This document shows, piece after piece, positions 46,022-56,191 of a stretch of DNA of 64,000 nt. The position numbers and the translations under genes are program-made. Below the pieces are notes generated by a model. That model ran no database searches. It was not told where the DNA came from and worked only from the letters and a program-made list of their open reading frames with translations. The stretch lies in NCBI GenBank assembly GCA_013176395.1, contig JABMLP010000018.1:186001-250000 (forward strand). Reading direction: 5' to 3'. Numbering within the stretch: position 1 is the stretch's first letter; every line of letters begins with the position of its first letter. The stretch is from Venturia oleaginea. Lineage: Eukaryota > Ascomycota > Dothideomycetes > Venturiales > Venturiaceae.

Positions 46022-46862
46022 CTATTCCTCGTCCTCCTCATCCTCGATGTCCTCAACGGAATCAGCCTACTGGCGATGTTAGTAAGGTGCTAAGTCAATG
46101 ATCGGAGAGGTAGAAACTCACGCGCTTGGCTGGGGCGGTGGAGTTGCCAGCGGCAGCGTTGGCCATCTGGACTGGGACACAGCCGCCGAAAGGACCGGCA
46201 CGGGCTGCATTCATGCAGCGAACCATGCAGACGTTGTTCTGTCCAGCAACGTTTCCGCTGCAAGTCTGACCAGCTGGGATAGCGGCCTTGAGTGGCAGAT
46301 CAACAGCCTTTGCGTTGCTGCGGCTGTTCTTGCCTGCGACTTGCGTCGTCACCTTCATGTCGACGAATGCAGATCCATCACCAGCAGAGTCGATCTGGCA
46401 AGTGTATGGGCCAGCTCCGTCACCGTTGACTTGGTGGAGTGTCATGCTGATCTCTCCACCGGCAGAAACCTGGGGAAGGGTTCCGCCCATCATGGCCATG
46501 ACAGCTTTGGTGCCGGCAATGATGTCGTTCTCTCCACCCTAGATGCAATTGTCAGTTAGATGACCAAAAGTGTGAAGAAAGAATCAGACGTACTCCGAGA
46601 GTCTGGCCGCAGGTGGCAGCGTTGTCACCCTTGAATCGGGTCGAGTCTTGCTGGAATGGGTTTCGGCGTGTTCCGTCACGAGGAGTGTTGGGATCAACAC
46701 CAATGGCGGAGCCGGCACCACCCTGGTCACCAACAGCCTTGACTGCGAGATTGTTAGCGAAGGATGGGGGTAAAATATGATGTGATGCTTGCCGATAGCA
46801 CCATGGCCAGCCACAAGAGTGGCGGCAGCGAACATTGCAACGATGGAAGATTGGAAAAGCAT
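46022..46862 (-). CDS. secreted Egh16/Gas1-like protein (DUF3129 family)
   Basis: Four exons, 46793-46862, 46594-46742, 46122-46538 and 46022-46066, encode 226 residues. The signal peptide is about residues 1-19 ([19 protein letters not shown]), and the mature start is near [13 protein letters not shown]. The core has the family text [44 protein letters not shown] and [16 protein letters not shown] with six or more conserved Cys. The first intron uses a rare GC donor (GCAAGC at 46787-46792); the joined frame requires it. The last 45-bp exon adds an acidic tail after a KR pair ([14 protein letters not shown]). Relatives are appressorium-expressed proteins of powdery mildew and Magnaporthe linked to virulence; here the role is unproven. 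Confidence 0.88.
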
Positions 46863-48408
46863 CCTGCCGGCAGGTATTATTAACAAATTAATAGAGATGT
46901 TAGTGGAAAAGTGAGTGGAGGACTAGTAGAGATTGAAAGAATTAGAATTGAAAGATTGTAGTAGAGAAGATCGGACACCAGGTTCGTGATGATTGACTCC
47001 AGCTCCGGGGATGGACATGTCTTATACTGATTTTCCAACGATCAGTATGTACGCCTTCTCACCATCGCGGAGCTAGATGCCCAGAATCTCCGTGTCACAT
47101 CCTCCTTGGTGGATACTGCAGGTCGAAAAACCTGGATTCAGATCGCAGACCGTGACAGCCTCAACCGAGTTGCCAAAGAGTCTCCCGTTGCAGACTACGG
47201 ACGTAAAATGGATAGACAGATGAAGGCCGGCAAGCATCTATTGGCTGGATCTGCTGAACGCTTGACGAGTCAGAAATTGTGTAGATGGCCCTGGAATGGA
47301 GCAGTGGCAGAGGAGAGCAAACAGTCTGGCTGCTCGATTGGACTGATAGCACAGTTTCGGAGCCAACAATAGGTCTCTTGTTTTGGTTTCGATCTGAGGT
47401 AGTGTGGAAATGTTTATGAGACGTGCTCTAGACCTAGACAGTGATCGTAAACAGAAGCTTTGGGCGCACCAAGGGATATCATCGAAGAAATACACAAAAG
47501 CTGAAGCGTATTGGAGGTTAAGAATCATGCGTTTAAGCTTTGGTGACTTTCTGCAGCGGGCGCGGTTGCCCGTCTTAGCTGCTTACGTTATTGACACGCA
47601 ACCCCTTTGGAGTTGATTCCCGCGACAGGAGTAGAGTTTCGAGCATTGTGCATGGTGTCGTGAGGATGTTGGGTTGGTGGTGGTGTTGGTGGAGACTTCA
47701 GCCACTAGAAGGTACTATGTAGCCACGAAGGTGAGACGGCCGGAGCGCAATCAGCCGCTTCGTGGCATCTGTGTCCCCGTCATAATATCTTCGACACCAG
47801 TTCCGCATCACAGTCCTTGTGAATTGCCATCTGATCCGTAGACTAGACTTTCCTGATGCTCGCCAGTTTGAGATTCCTAAAACTGTGGCGCGTTTCGAAC
47901 AGGACCCACGTCGCAGAGCCTCTTATGTTTGGAGGAGCCATCCAAGTTCAATAAGACCCCTCAGCTCGATTTGAAGGACTTCTCAACCTCGTTTGAAGGA
48001 ACTCTATTTGTTCTCACTTCGAGGACGTTGAAACAAAGTTTTTCGGCTTTTGGGTGCCACTTTGGAAAACACAGCCTGGGTGTCGTATTCAGCTGCCCAC
48101 TGCTTTTGCATGAGCAGATGTAGGCCCTTCCTTCACAGGCTACCTGTGGACGGGTCACCTGTAGACGTACGCACAGATGTCAAGAGATTGAAAGACGTTG
48201 TCAAATTCATAAAGCTGGTCCACACTAGATGTCGACAACAATGCTACCAATACTTCTCGAACATAACTCAGCATTGCCGTGCACTTCTCCCAGTCCATCA
48301 ATCCGCTTTCGCGATGATCGATGCGGCCATCAAGCACTTCAACTCTCCACGATCCGCAGTTCCCAACCTCACAAGAGGAGTCTACCTCGAGCCCAGCATC
48401 ACGAAGGA
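46863..48408. other. 1.5 kb without a supported gene
   Basis: Promoter of the Egh16-type gene. Plus frames at 47106-47372 and 48050-48433 were considered and not called: no ATG in one case and no known family in either. Confidence 0.5.
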
Positions 48409-49112
48409 CTACGACTTTGCTGCAACCACGTAATTGGACCAAGCGCCCTTAAACTCTTCCTCGTCTTGGCCCCACAGGTGTCCCCCATGGCTCTCCAATC
48501 CCTTCATCAATTGGCTTGTAAAGAAACCCACTATGGCCTTCCCTAGACCTTCCAATCGGACTAGCTCCTTCATCGCCTCTTCATTCTTCATATCTTCGTA
48601 GAGAATGCTGCGCCTTCCTTACGCTCCAGTCCGGATCCGGCCTCTCAATTAACATCATCTCATCGCCCGCCTGAACAAACCCTTCTCTCAAAATCCTGCA
48701 AAGCCATCCGGTCCTCCCCGAATTCTGATTCCGCCACGACATATCTTTAACCTTGAATTGATGATTGAGTTTGTAACAAGGCGCTCGGGGCTCCGTCACC
48801 GAAGCTAAAACCTCATCTCCAATCCGAATCACATCACCGATGCAAACATCCTCTTCACTCACGGCATCGCAAACCAGGTTCTGGCCAAATATATCCTTGC
48901 TGTCAGGCACTTCTAATGCAGAGTAATGCCCAGAGCAATATTGCAGGAGAGCTTTTTCGGCACCGCCATGTTGATGGAACGTCTGTTTGTCACCTTCGGC
49001 GCCGAATTTCGAAATGTACAACTCGTCCTTGGCGGGGTGTTTTATAAATTGTTGAATTTATTCCTGCGCGGAAAACGGATTGTGTTTTGTCAGTGCGGAT
49101 TTCTTTGAGCAT
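48409..49112 (-). pseudogene. MOSC-domain protein (YiiM-like), two frameshifts
   Basis: The middle frame is a clear MOSC domain: KFGAEGDKQTFHQHGGAEKA, DIFGQNLVCDAVSEEDVCIG, ASVTEPRAPCYKLNHQFKV with the conserved Cys, and SGRTGWLCRILREGFVQAGD. Its 5' part (MLKEIRTDKTQSVFRAG, then STIYKTPRQGRV) is in another frame, with the shift near 49010-49025. Its 3' part (MKNEEAMKELVRLEGLGK) is in a third arrangement, with the shift near 48595-48610. No splice sites at these places repair the frame. MOSC proteins of this type handle the molybdenum cofactor and reduce N-hydroxylated compounds. Two independent shifts point to a dead gene, or to poor assembly quality here. Confidence 0.75.
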
Positions 49113-49346
49113 GCCGTGGTGTGCTAGGATTGTTGTGTCGGAGCTTTTTGAGGGCGGTGAGGAAGATTCCGATATTCTGGTCGTGAGGTTTTCGATGTTT
49201 AATAACTGGCTGACGCCCTACGATAGGGATGCGCGTTCCGAGACTACTGACTCGGATACTGGGTCGTACAAATATACTTGACTGGGAAGTACCTCGTAGG
49301 AAACAACACTAAACAGGCACAAGGTCTAGATAAACGAGTTCCAACT

Positions 49347-49408
49347 GGCCCCACCGCCCACGGAGCACCCGCCGCCCGCGGAGCACCCGCCGCCCACGGA
49401 GCAACCGT
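49347..49408. repeat. GC-rich 18-bp tandem repeat, three copies
   Basis: Units of CCGCCGCCCACGGAGCAC repeat head to tail, with one or two base changes, in otherwise AT-rich DNA. Confidence 0.8.
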
Positions 49409-49563
49409 AGCTTTCAACAAATTATATTAGCGAGCGCCCACGTCTACTATCCTCTACTTAAAGCGGTAGAAACGCCGATCTTTTCATTTAAAAAAATAAA
49501 GATATATTTTCTGGGAATTTTTCTCAAAGAAAAGAGATATGACACCTGTTCTTTTCGTTAGAA

Positions 49564-50033
49564 TGTTACGCAGAGGCTATGGCTCAAGTAATATAGCTGG
49601 AATTGGCTATTCCGTACAGTGAGGTTCAAGTAATCCTGGGGCGACAATATCGTATCAAACAAGTGTAGCGAAGTTTGTGAGATATAAGAGTCGTGAATTG
49701 TGCTAAGTAACTAAAGCAATAGCGAAGTAACTATGAGAGTGAAGATACGAGATACTGAGGGAGCAGTGTCTCGTCCTTTATATAGAGATCCCATCTCTAT
49801 GAAAATCCTCCGTTCATTATGATCATCCCGATCATGATGAACAGCCTGAGCGGAATGAACACAAACGTTCATTCTGCTTACCTTGCCAAGAATGATCAAC
49901 CACGTGATCCTTCAACACCGTGTAACAATCATCCAATCATAAGAAGACATGATGGTATGCACTTAGGAATCCAAATGCATACGAATGCATCAAATATAAT
50001 CCTGTACACGCTCACGTGACAGTATCCGTAACA
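49564..50033. mobile_element. solo LTR A (470 bp)
   Basis: Begins TGTTACGC and ends TCCGTAACA. The inverted tips TGTTACG/CGTAACA and the 5-bp flanks TAGAA on both sides (49559-49563 and 50034-50038) define an LTR left after recombination between two LTRs. No internal retroelement sequence remains. It also holds several short palindromes (TGATCATCCCGATCATGA). Confidence 0.88.
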
Positions 50034-50045
50034 TAGAATCAAGTC

Positions 50046-50413
50046 TGTGACGGCACGGCATATCCATACGAAGGCACTGTCACAGGCTATGGCCTATATT
50101 GTGGTTCTCGGCTATGCCCTCAACCTTTGGAAACTTCTGGAAGATTCCACAGCCCCACCACCACTGATTATAAAACCATGTATTCTAGTCTTTCTCTCTT
50201 TTCTTCAAGTTTGTAATACTCGTCAATCAGGATAGTCAATTGAAAAACATATCGACTACGCCTCTCACAGGCACAAGGCACTTCAGAACATGTCACCGAA
50301 TTACACTTAGGATCTAAGATAGAGAGGTAAGAGTTTCGTAAGGAAACTCCGACTAAGTAGAATGTGCACGAGCCACGGCACGTGATTTAATGGTTACATG
50401 CGGTGCCGTCACA
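50046..50413. mobile_element. solo LTR B (368 bp)
   Basis: Begins TGTGACGGCAC and ends GTGCCGTCACA, an 11-bp inverted tip, flanked by AAGTC on both sides (50041-50045 and 50414-50418). The sequence is unrelated to solo LTR A and its start lies only 12 bp from A's end, so two different retroelement families inserted at almost the same spot. Confidence 0.88.
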
Positions 50414-52107
50414 AAGTCTCTTCTTAATGATAGTTTTTAAAGAGTCTTCTTTCTGTAAGAGAGACTTCTTTTAACGAGATAGAGGCTTCTTTAATGAGAA
50501 AGAGTCTTCTCTTTTTTACGCGACGAGAGTCCTCTCTTTTTTCGCGAGCGTCCTACAAGGGCCTTCGCTACGGAGTAGTCCAAATCCAACTCTCTAAAAT
50601 AGGAAGATTGGGGTCTGGGGTGTCCCGGAACATTACCCGATCGAGATCGAGATTGAGATCGATGGCTGCTCCGCGGGCGGTTGGTGCTCCACAATGCTCG
50701 CCCCAAAATCCTGCTCGAGTTGAGCTTGTGAAATCATCACCTATAGAGAAACGGCTACCGTGTGTCTTTCGGATTACCTCCGTAGACCCGTGATGATATG
50801 TTAAAGCAGTTTCATACTTCCATTACTCCGACCGGACGATCCCTTCCTCTCCTCAAGGTTTACCTTCACGGATAAGTCTCTCCACCGAATATCTCCTTCT
50901 AGGGCTCATCTGACGCGCAATCGTAGGCGGCTGATGTATGGTATTGATAATTTTCAAGTAGACTAATCGCAGTTAGCATGTTCAATCTCTGACGAATAAG
51001 GTAACATTGAGCACTATTGTGTTTTCATCCGCGAGTCGAGTCTGATGTGCTTTTTGGGATGTTGCAGAGTTTCAAACATGAGAGCTACGAAGGCGAAGGG
51101 AACGGCGGGGACATTGAAAAGTGTAAATTTGTTCTCCCTCTCACTTGCATGTGAGGAAAGGCCGGGTTGAAGGATGATATGGTCGGATGAGCAAGATCTG
51201 TGGACGATGTCCGCAGTGACGACGAGTTGCGAGATACCGTAGCACACTCTTCAGGAAATGACACTTTTGACGATGGTGGAGAATATGGATTAGCATATGT
51301 CGAAGTCGCGTAGCTCAAAAAGATCCCAAGCGAGCGCAGCAAGAGTAGATTGGAGAGGAACTGATCATCATAGCCGTGAGTGCTAACTGTTGGTGCCAAT
51401 TCCATATATAGCCAGCCTATTGACAGTGGACAATATCTTTGCCAACTAATAATAATCGTATTTATTGTGGTATGTAATGGCGTATGTGCCGTGTGCCCAC
51501 TTTCTATTTACAGTTGCAAAAACCCATCTCTCTAGGATAAAAAAGCCTTTCGTGTCTTCTCAGACGACGTCTCGTCCTTGTACTGACCTCGTCACACTAT
51601 TCCACCCTGCCTACTATCCGTGTGATCTATACTATGGTTAGTATAGGGCACCCTCCATTCCTGGTATTCAAATCCCTTATTCACGGTTCCACGATAGTCA
51701 ATTGTTGCTGTTATCCAGGATCCAATGTTAACAGGATTTTTGCGACTCTAGGATCCAATATGCCAAGCATCGTGAGAATTCCTGAACTTCCGGTTCCAGG
51801 CAAAGGCGCGTTGTGGGTCCGAGCGCTCATCACAACGCGCCCTCTATAAGTAAACAGCTTTCCAAAACAAACCTTTCTCTCTCCTTCACCTCACAACAAA
51901 TTCTCCCGCCCCCCTCCCACTTCTTTGCCAACTATCACAACGGTCGAGGCCAAACAATCCTCCTTACAGTGGTGATGCTGTTCATCACTAGCTTCACCAG
52001 TCTCGATATTAACTCCTCGCTATTGATCGACCTTCTGGCACAGCCAACTCGCTTCCATTCCCCTAGTGCATTCCAAAAGCAGAAACCAAGCGTAACTTCC
52101 CCCGAGA
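50414..52107. other. 1.7 kb decayed or intergenic DNA
   Basis: 50414-50560 is rich in short repeats of GAGTCTTCTTT and AGAGACTTCTTT. A minus frame at 51085-51405 (Ser-rich) and other frames are unsupported. Confidence 0.5.
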
Positions 52108-52426
52108 TTACCTATTTCTAGTACTGAAAATGTACAAGCCTGTCTTCTCCGAATGTGCTATGGCTTCATGTTTGAAGTCGAAGTCATCCGCACTGATCCT
52201 CAGTGGTGAGAGGGCGTCAGCTTCAAGCAGCGTCCATCGGTCCCTCAAAAAATAATGCTCGGTAGCAGAATGATATGCTGGAATCATGCCACTCTCCAAC
52301 TCGATGTAGTCAGCCGAGACTGTTCCGAGTGGATCAATGGTGGAAAGCATGCAGCTTGCACTGAGGAGCTTAGCGGCGAAGTGTATTGCAACTTCAGCTG
52401 ACTGACCAGGGTGATTGATTAACATA
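52108..52426 (-). pseudogene. C-terminal piece of a HET-domain gene
   Basis: Open minus-strand frame SAEVAIHFAAKLLSASCMLS, TIDPLGTVSADYIELESG, and TEHYFLRDRW to a stop at 52108. The pattern 'C-x-L-(x)-x-D-P-x-G-x-V-(x)-x-x-x-I-x-L-x-G' is common after the HET domain in fungal incompatibility-like proteins. It is cut from the rest of the gene (54258-55646) by the pogo-type element. Confidence 0.6.
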
Positions 52427-54257
52427 ATCCACCATCGAGCGGTACACACCACCGAGCGGTACACATTTTCGTATCCTCATCGATTAAGCCACAATGCCAC
52501 CACAACTAGTCAATACAAAGGCCCAGAAAGAGGGTCAACTACTCCTTGCTCATGACGCTTATTTGAAAGGCCATTTTCCAAGTATTCGAAAGGCCGCTGA
52601 TGCCTATTCTGTCCCATTTACATCCCTTGCCTCCCGCCTTCGCGGACGCGCTTCACGCGTCGATTCGCGCCCAAATTGCCAAAAGCTTACGGATACGGAA
52701 GAGGAGGTCGTTGAGCATTGGATACTATCTATGGATGAAAGAGGTTATCCATTGACCGTTACTGGGGTACGCGATGCGGCAAAAATCGTACTCGAGCAGC
52801 GTGTAGGCTCAGATTGCAAAATCGTGTCAATTGGCCTCAGCGATACATCAACCGCCGCCCTAGCCTCAAATCGCGATATTCACGCAGCTACGATAATCAA
52901 AGGGCAAGATGCGAAGATCCAGCCCTTATTGGGGCCTGGTTTCGGCTTGTACAAAACACAATCGCTAAATACGGCATCCTCAATAACGATATCTACAACT
53001 TCGACGAAACTGGCTTTGCAATGGGCCTTGCAAGTACCTCACGCGTAGTTACTGCCTCAGATAGGCGTGGCAGACCCCCTCAATTACAGCCTGGCGATGG
53101 CGAATGGGTTACGGCAATCGAATCGATCAATGCGCTGGGTTGGAGCCTCCCGCCGATGGTGATCTTCAAAGGCAAGGTACATATATCATCATGGTACGAA
53201 AACAACAATCTACCGCCTGATTGGACAGTCGCTTTGAGTACAAATGGATGGACTAATGACAAGCTTGGATTACATTGGTTAAAAGAGGTTTTCGAGCCAA
53301 ATACAGCTGCAAGAAAGGTTGGTAGTTATCGACTAATAATTCTGGATGGCCACGGCAGCCACGCAACGCCAGAATTTGATCAATTTTGTGCAGACCGGAT
53401 AATTATTACTCTTTGTATGCCACCGCATTCATCACATCTTCTTCAACCTCTCGATATTGGTTGTTTTTCGGTCCTCAAGCGTACCTACGGCCACCAAGCC
53501 TCGGAATATATGAGGCTTGGCATAAATCATATCGACAAAATTGAGTTCCTTCACGCCTTTAAAATTGCTCGAATTAGTGCCCTCACACTAAGCAATACTC
53601 AACGCAGCTTCACTGCTGCCGGTCTCGTACCTTTTGATCCAGATCAGGTACTTTCAACCATCCAGATTAGGCCATCTACCCCTACAGCGCCCTTGGCCGC
53701 AAACCAAGAGCAATGGCAACCAGAAACACCTCAGAATCTAACCCAGTTAGAGCTGTAGGTAGCTACAATCAAAGGCTATCTTAAGAGACGTTCAAAAAGT
53801 CCACCAACACTAACAGATCAGGCCCTTAATCAGCTTGTCAAGGGCTGCCAGATCGCGATGCAAGGCGCCGCTTTACTAGCTGCGGAAAATGAGAAATTAA
53901 GGGCTGCAAATGAGAGGAAGAAGCGAAAGAGGCAACTAAAAAGGAGATATATTAGTCAATCAAGCGCTTTAACTGTTGCAGAGGGCTCAAGCTTACTTCA
54001 ACTTTCTAAAGAAGCTTCGGTTATCAGCAGTAACCAGGTTGATCAAGAGCCTTATATTGAGGAAGAACCACCAAATGAAGAGGAGAACATTGTAATTATT
54101 TGTTTTATTTGTCGCAGTGGTGACCATTTTGCAATCAACTATCAGAAATATAGATAGGAATATTTAAAAATGAGAGATTTATTGGTGCATAATAGAGTAA
54201 TTGATGAGGATACGAAAATGTGTACCGCTCGGTGGTGTGTACCGCTCGATGGTGGAT
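52427..54257 (+). mobile_element. pogo/Fot1-type DNA transposon with about 60-bp inverted repeats and TA target duplication
   Basis: 1831 bp from ATCCACCATCGAGCGG to CCGCTCGATGGTGGAT, flanked by TA (52425-52426 and 54258-54259). The terminal repeats extend about 60 bp. Each holds two tandem copies of a roughly 16-18 bp motif (ACCATCGAGCGGTACACA / ACCACCGAGCGGTACACA) and then TTTTCGTATCCTCATC. It carries one transposase on the plus strand and sits inside the HET-domain pseudogene. Confidence 0.93.
52494..54157 (+). pseudogene. pogo/Fot1-type transposase, one frameshift and one nonsense codon
   Basis: Starts MPPQLVNTKAQKEGQLLLA with an HTH (IRKAADAYSVPFTSLASRLRG) and the CENP-B-like second HTH. 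Near 52805-52815 the frame shifts by one base and continues NWPQRYINRRPSLKSRYSR. The DDE core is intact: IYNFDETGFAMG, RLIILDGHGSHATPEF, and HLLQPLDIGCFSVLK. A TAG at 53756-53758 interrupts the tail; in the same frame the protein goes on to a basic, coiled part (ENEKLRAANERKKRKRQ) and a C-x2-C...H end (CFICRSGDHFAINY). This copy should be inactive. Confidence 0.9.
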
Positions 54258-55646
54258 TACGTTACCTCGTGTTACTGGATCCCGTGATGAACTGAAGCCC
54301 ACGACCATGTTGGTGGCCGGTAATGCGCCACAGACCTCTAAGAATAAGTTTCTTTTGCAATCACGTAACGTTCCCATCGTTGTCCAAAAGACCTGCGAGA
54401 TATGATCCGAGTTGTGCAGATCTATCTCGAGATCTCAAGTGACTCCCGGTAGAGATGCCAGTCTATCGTCAGCTCTCGTCAATTCCAGCCCGGAATAGAC
54501 CATTACGACCAATAACTGTGTAAATTTGATACTGGACTCCCAGTCATGGTCTGCTTGGGAGGCCTGCAAATCTTTCCCAAGATTTCCAGCTGGAGAGGAA
54601 GCATGCCTTCACACTCGCATCTAATACCAGTTCGACATTCCCAGACTGATTCTTGATCAAGGAAGTGTAACAACCGTAGCGAACGCAAACGTTCTCGTAG
54701 TACCTAGGCGCTGTTCAGCTGGGGCTTTTGATCATACCGGCTACGTGGCGATAAGATCGCAAAGAAGCGCTTCTCCAAGGGAAATATGGTGGATCCGAAC
54801 GATTTGTACCTTTCTCTGAACAGTCCGCCGATGGGTAAGATATGCTGCAGAACAGATCGCCGTCATGTCGGACGGTTCAAGTGCCTAATCTGACGGATCG
54901 TCCCGAACAATAGATAAAAAGTCGATTCAAATATGACGCAGCCTGAGCCTTTGAGTGAGAATAGCGGCTTGGAAGGGGTTCGGAAGCGGTTCCCAAGCCA
55001 TACCTTTCCCAAGTTCCCCAATGGACGCGATGCTCGTCTGCAGTGGTTGAATAGCTCCCCAGCAATAACTAAGACATGTATAGTCACCTCTCGGTCCTTC
55101 ATTTTCCACAGGCTGAATCTGATCGTTGCTTTCACACACACGAAAATCGTTCTTGTAGGTACGCCATCACTGCGCGGGCAATAGTCGTGATCTCTGCATT
55201 CCTCAAGTCAGCCTTGTATTAGCGTCAGGAACTCATCAGTAGCTGATTCTCCAACGAGGTGTTTACGAACAGGTACACCAGGCCAAGGCGAAGGCATTCC
55301 ATCTGGGCACTAGTCAGTGCGTACTTGACTAAACTTGAAGCAACTCATCACCAATTAATGTAAACATTGAATTCCAGCTGCCTGTTAGAGTCTTCGAGAG
55401 AAGGGTCGCTGAGACTTGATATGCGTTAGAACTTAACTCAGCGTCTGTCACAATGAAATATCTGTGCGGCACTTCGGGTAGTATCTCATAGTGTAAGAAG
55501 GGTTCCAAGAAAAATCGACAATCCTCGCAGCTTATACAAGAGCCAGTCAGTTGGCGGTCCTGTCCCTTTAGGAATGACGGCACGTCTCGATGCCGACAGC
55601 CTACAGCCTCAGTCATGGTCTCGTCCCTGAGTGACGAAGAAGGCAA
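54258..55646 (-). pseudogene. HET-domain (heterokaryon incompatibility-like) gene, RIP-like stops
   Basis: Minus-strand remains read from SCISCEDCRFFLEPFLHY (55646-55329) through the lead-in '[stop]LEECRDHDYCPRSDGVPT'. They continue to the HET motif GDYTCLSYCWGAIQPLQT and LRLRHI[stop]IDF..IVRDDPSD[stop]ALEPSDMTA, then a downstream piece (FLEVCGALPATNMVVGF). Stops at 55208-55210 (TGA), 54927-54929 (TGA) and 54885-54887 (TAG) each stand where the family has Trp (WLEEC, RHIWID, DWA). A GT-repeat slip near 55135-55145 also breaks the frame. HET proteins trigger cell death after fusion of unlike strains; this copy cannot make one. Confidence 0.78.
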
Positions 55647-56191
55647 TTCTCGTCAAGAGTGTGGTCAAGAACCGTTTCCAGTCCTGATAGTTGGTTACGA
55701 GTGAGGCGTAGGAAGATTTGTGCATTTCCCCTCATGTTTTGAGATCGGTCAGGAAACCTGCATGTCAAAGTCAGCAGGACATCGACCATTTAAGACAGAC
55801 ATGGCCATTCTGCAGCAGTGCTTGTTGGAGTGCGCCCTACTGTTGCAAAAACGAAGGTGGCTAAGCCTGCATCAGATGAGGTTCGAGCTGCTCTCCAACA
55901 AACTCCGTGCAATCAGTGCCTCTAAATGCCCAAAATCGTCATCGCCCTTCATTGCGTTGTTTTTTGAGTCCGAAGTGTCAGCCTTCTTCTATCTGGTAGT
56001 CCATGAGTTTGCTCGGACAGTGTAAGTTGACTGTGTCTACAAAATTGGAGCAGGTCAGCTACTGATCAGTCTGTTACCCAAATGATGCCCATGTTCTTTA
56101 GGGCCTATAGTCACTATTTGGAAAAGGCATCTTGGGTTACTTTGAAGATATCGCACGAGACTAGGTTGTCGCTAGGATGGAAATGCGATCC
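55647..56191. other. 0.5 kb intergenic
   Basis: A plus-strand frame (55720-56025) was inspected and is not supported. Confidence 0.5.

Noticed and set aside
47106..47372. 88-codon plus-strand frame upstream of the Egh16-type gene
   Set aside because: Composition is not protein-like beyond chance and no family is recognised.
48050..48433. 127-codon plus-strand frame before the MOSC pseudogene
   Set aside because: Begins with TTG, lacks an upstream ATG, and no domain is recognised.
48585..48610. GTAAGG...CAG near the 3' frameshift of the MOSC gene considered as an intron
   Set aside because: Only about 15 bp apart, far below any real intron.
51085..51405. Ser-rich minus-strand frame in the gap after the solo LTRs
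   Set aside because: Low complexity, competing frames of similar length, and no homology I can name.
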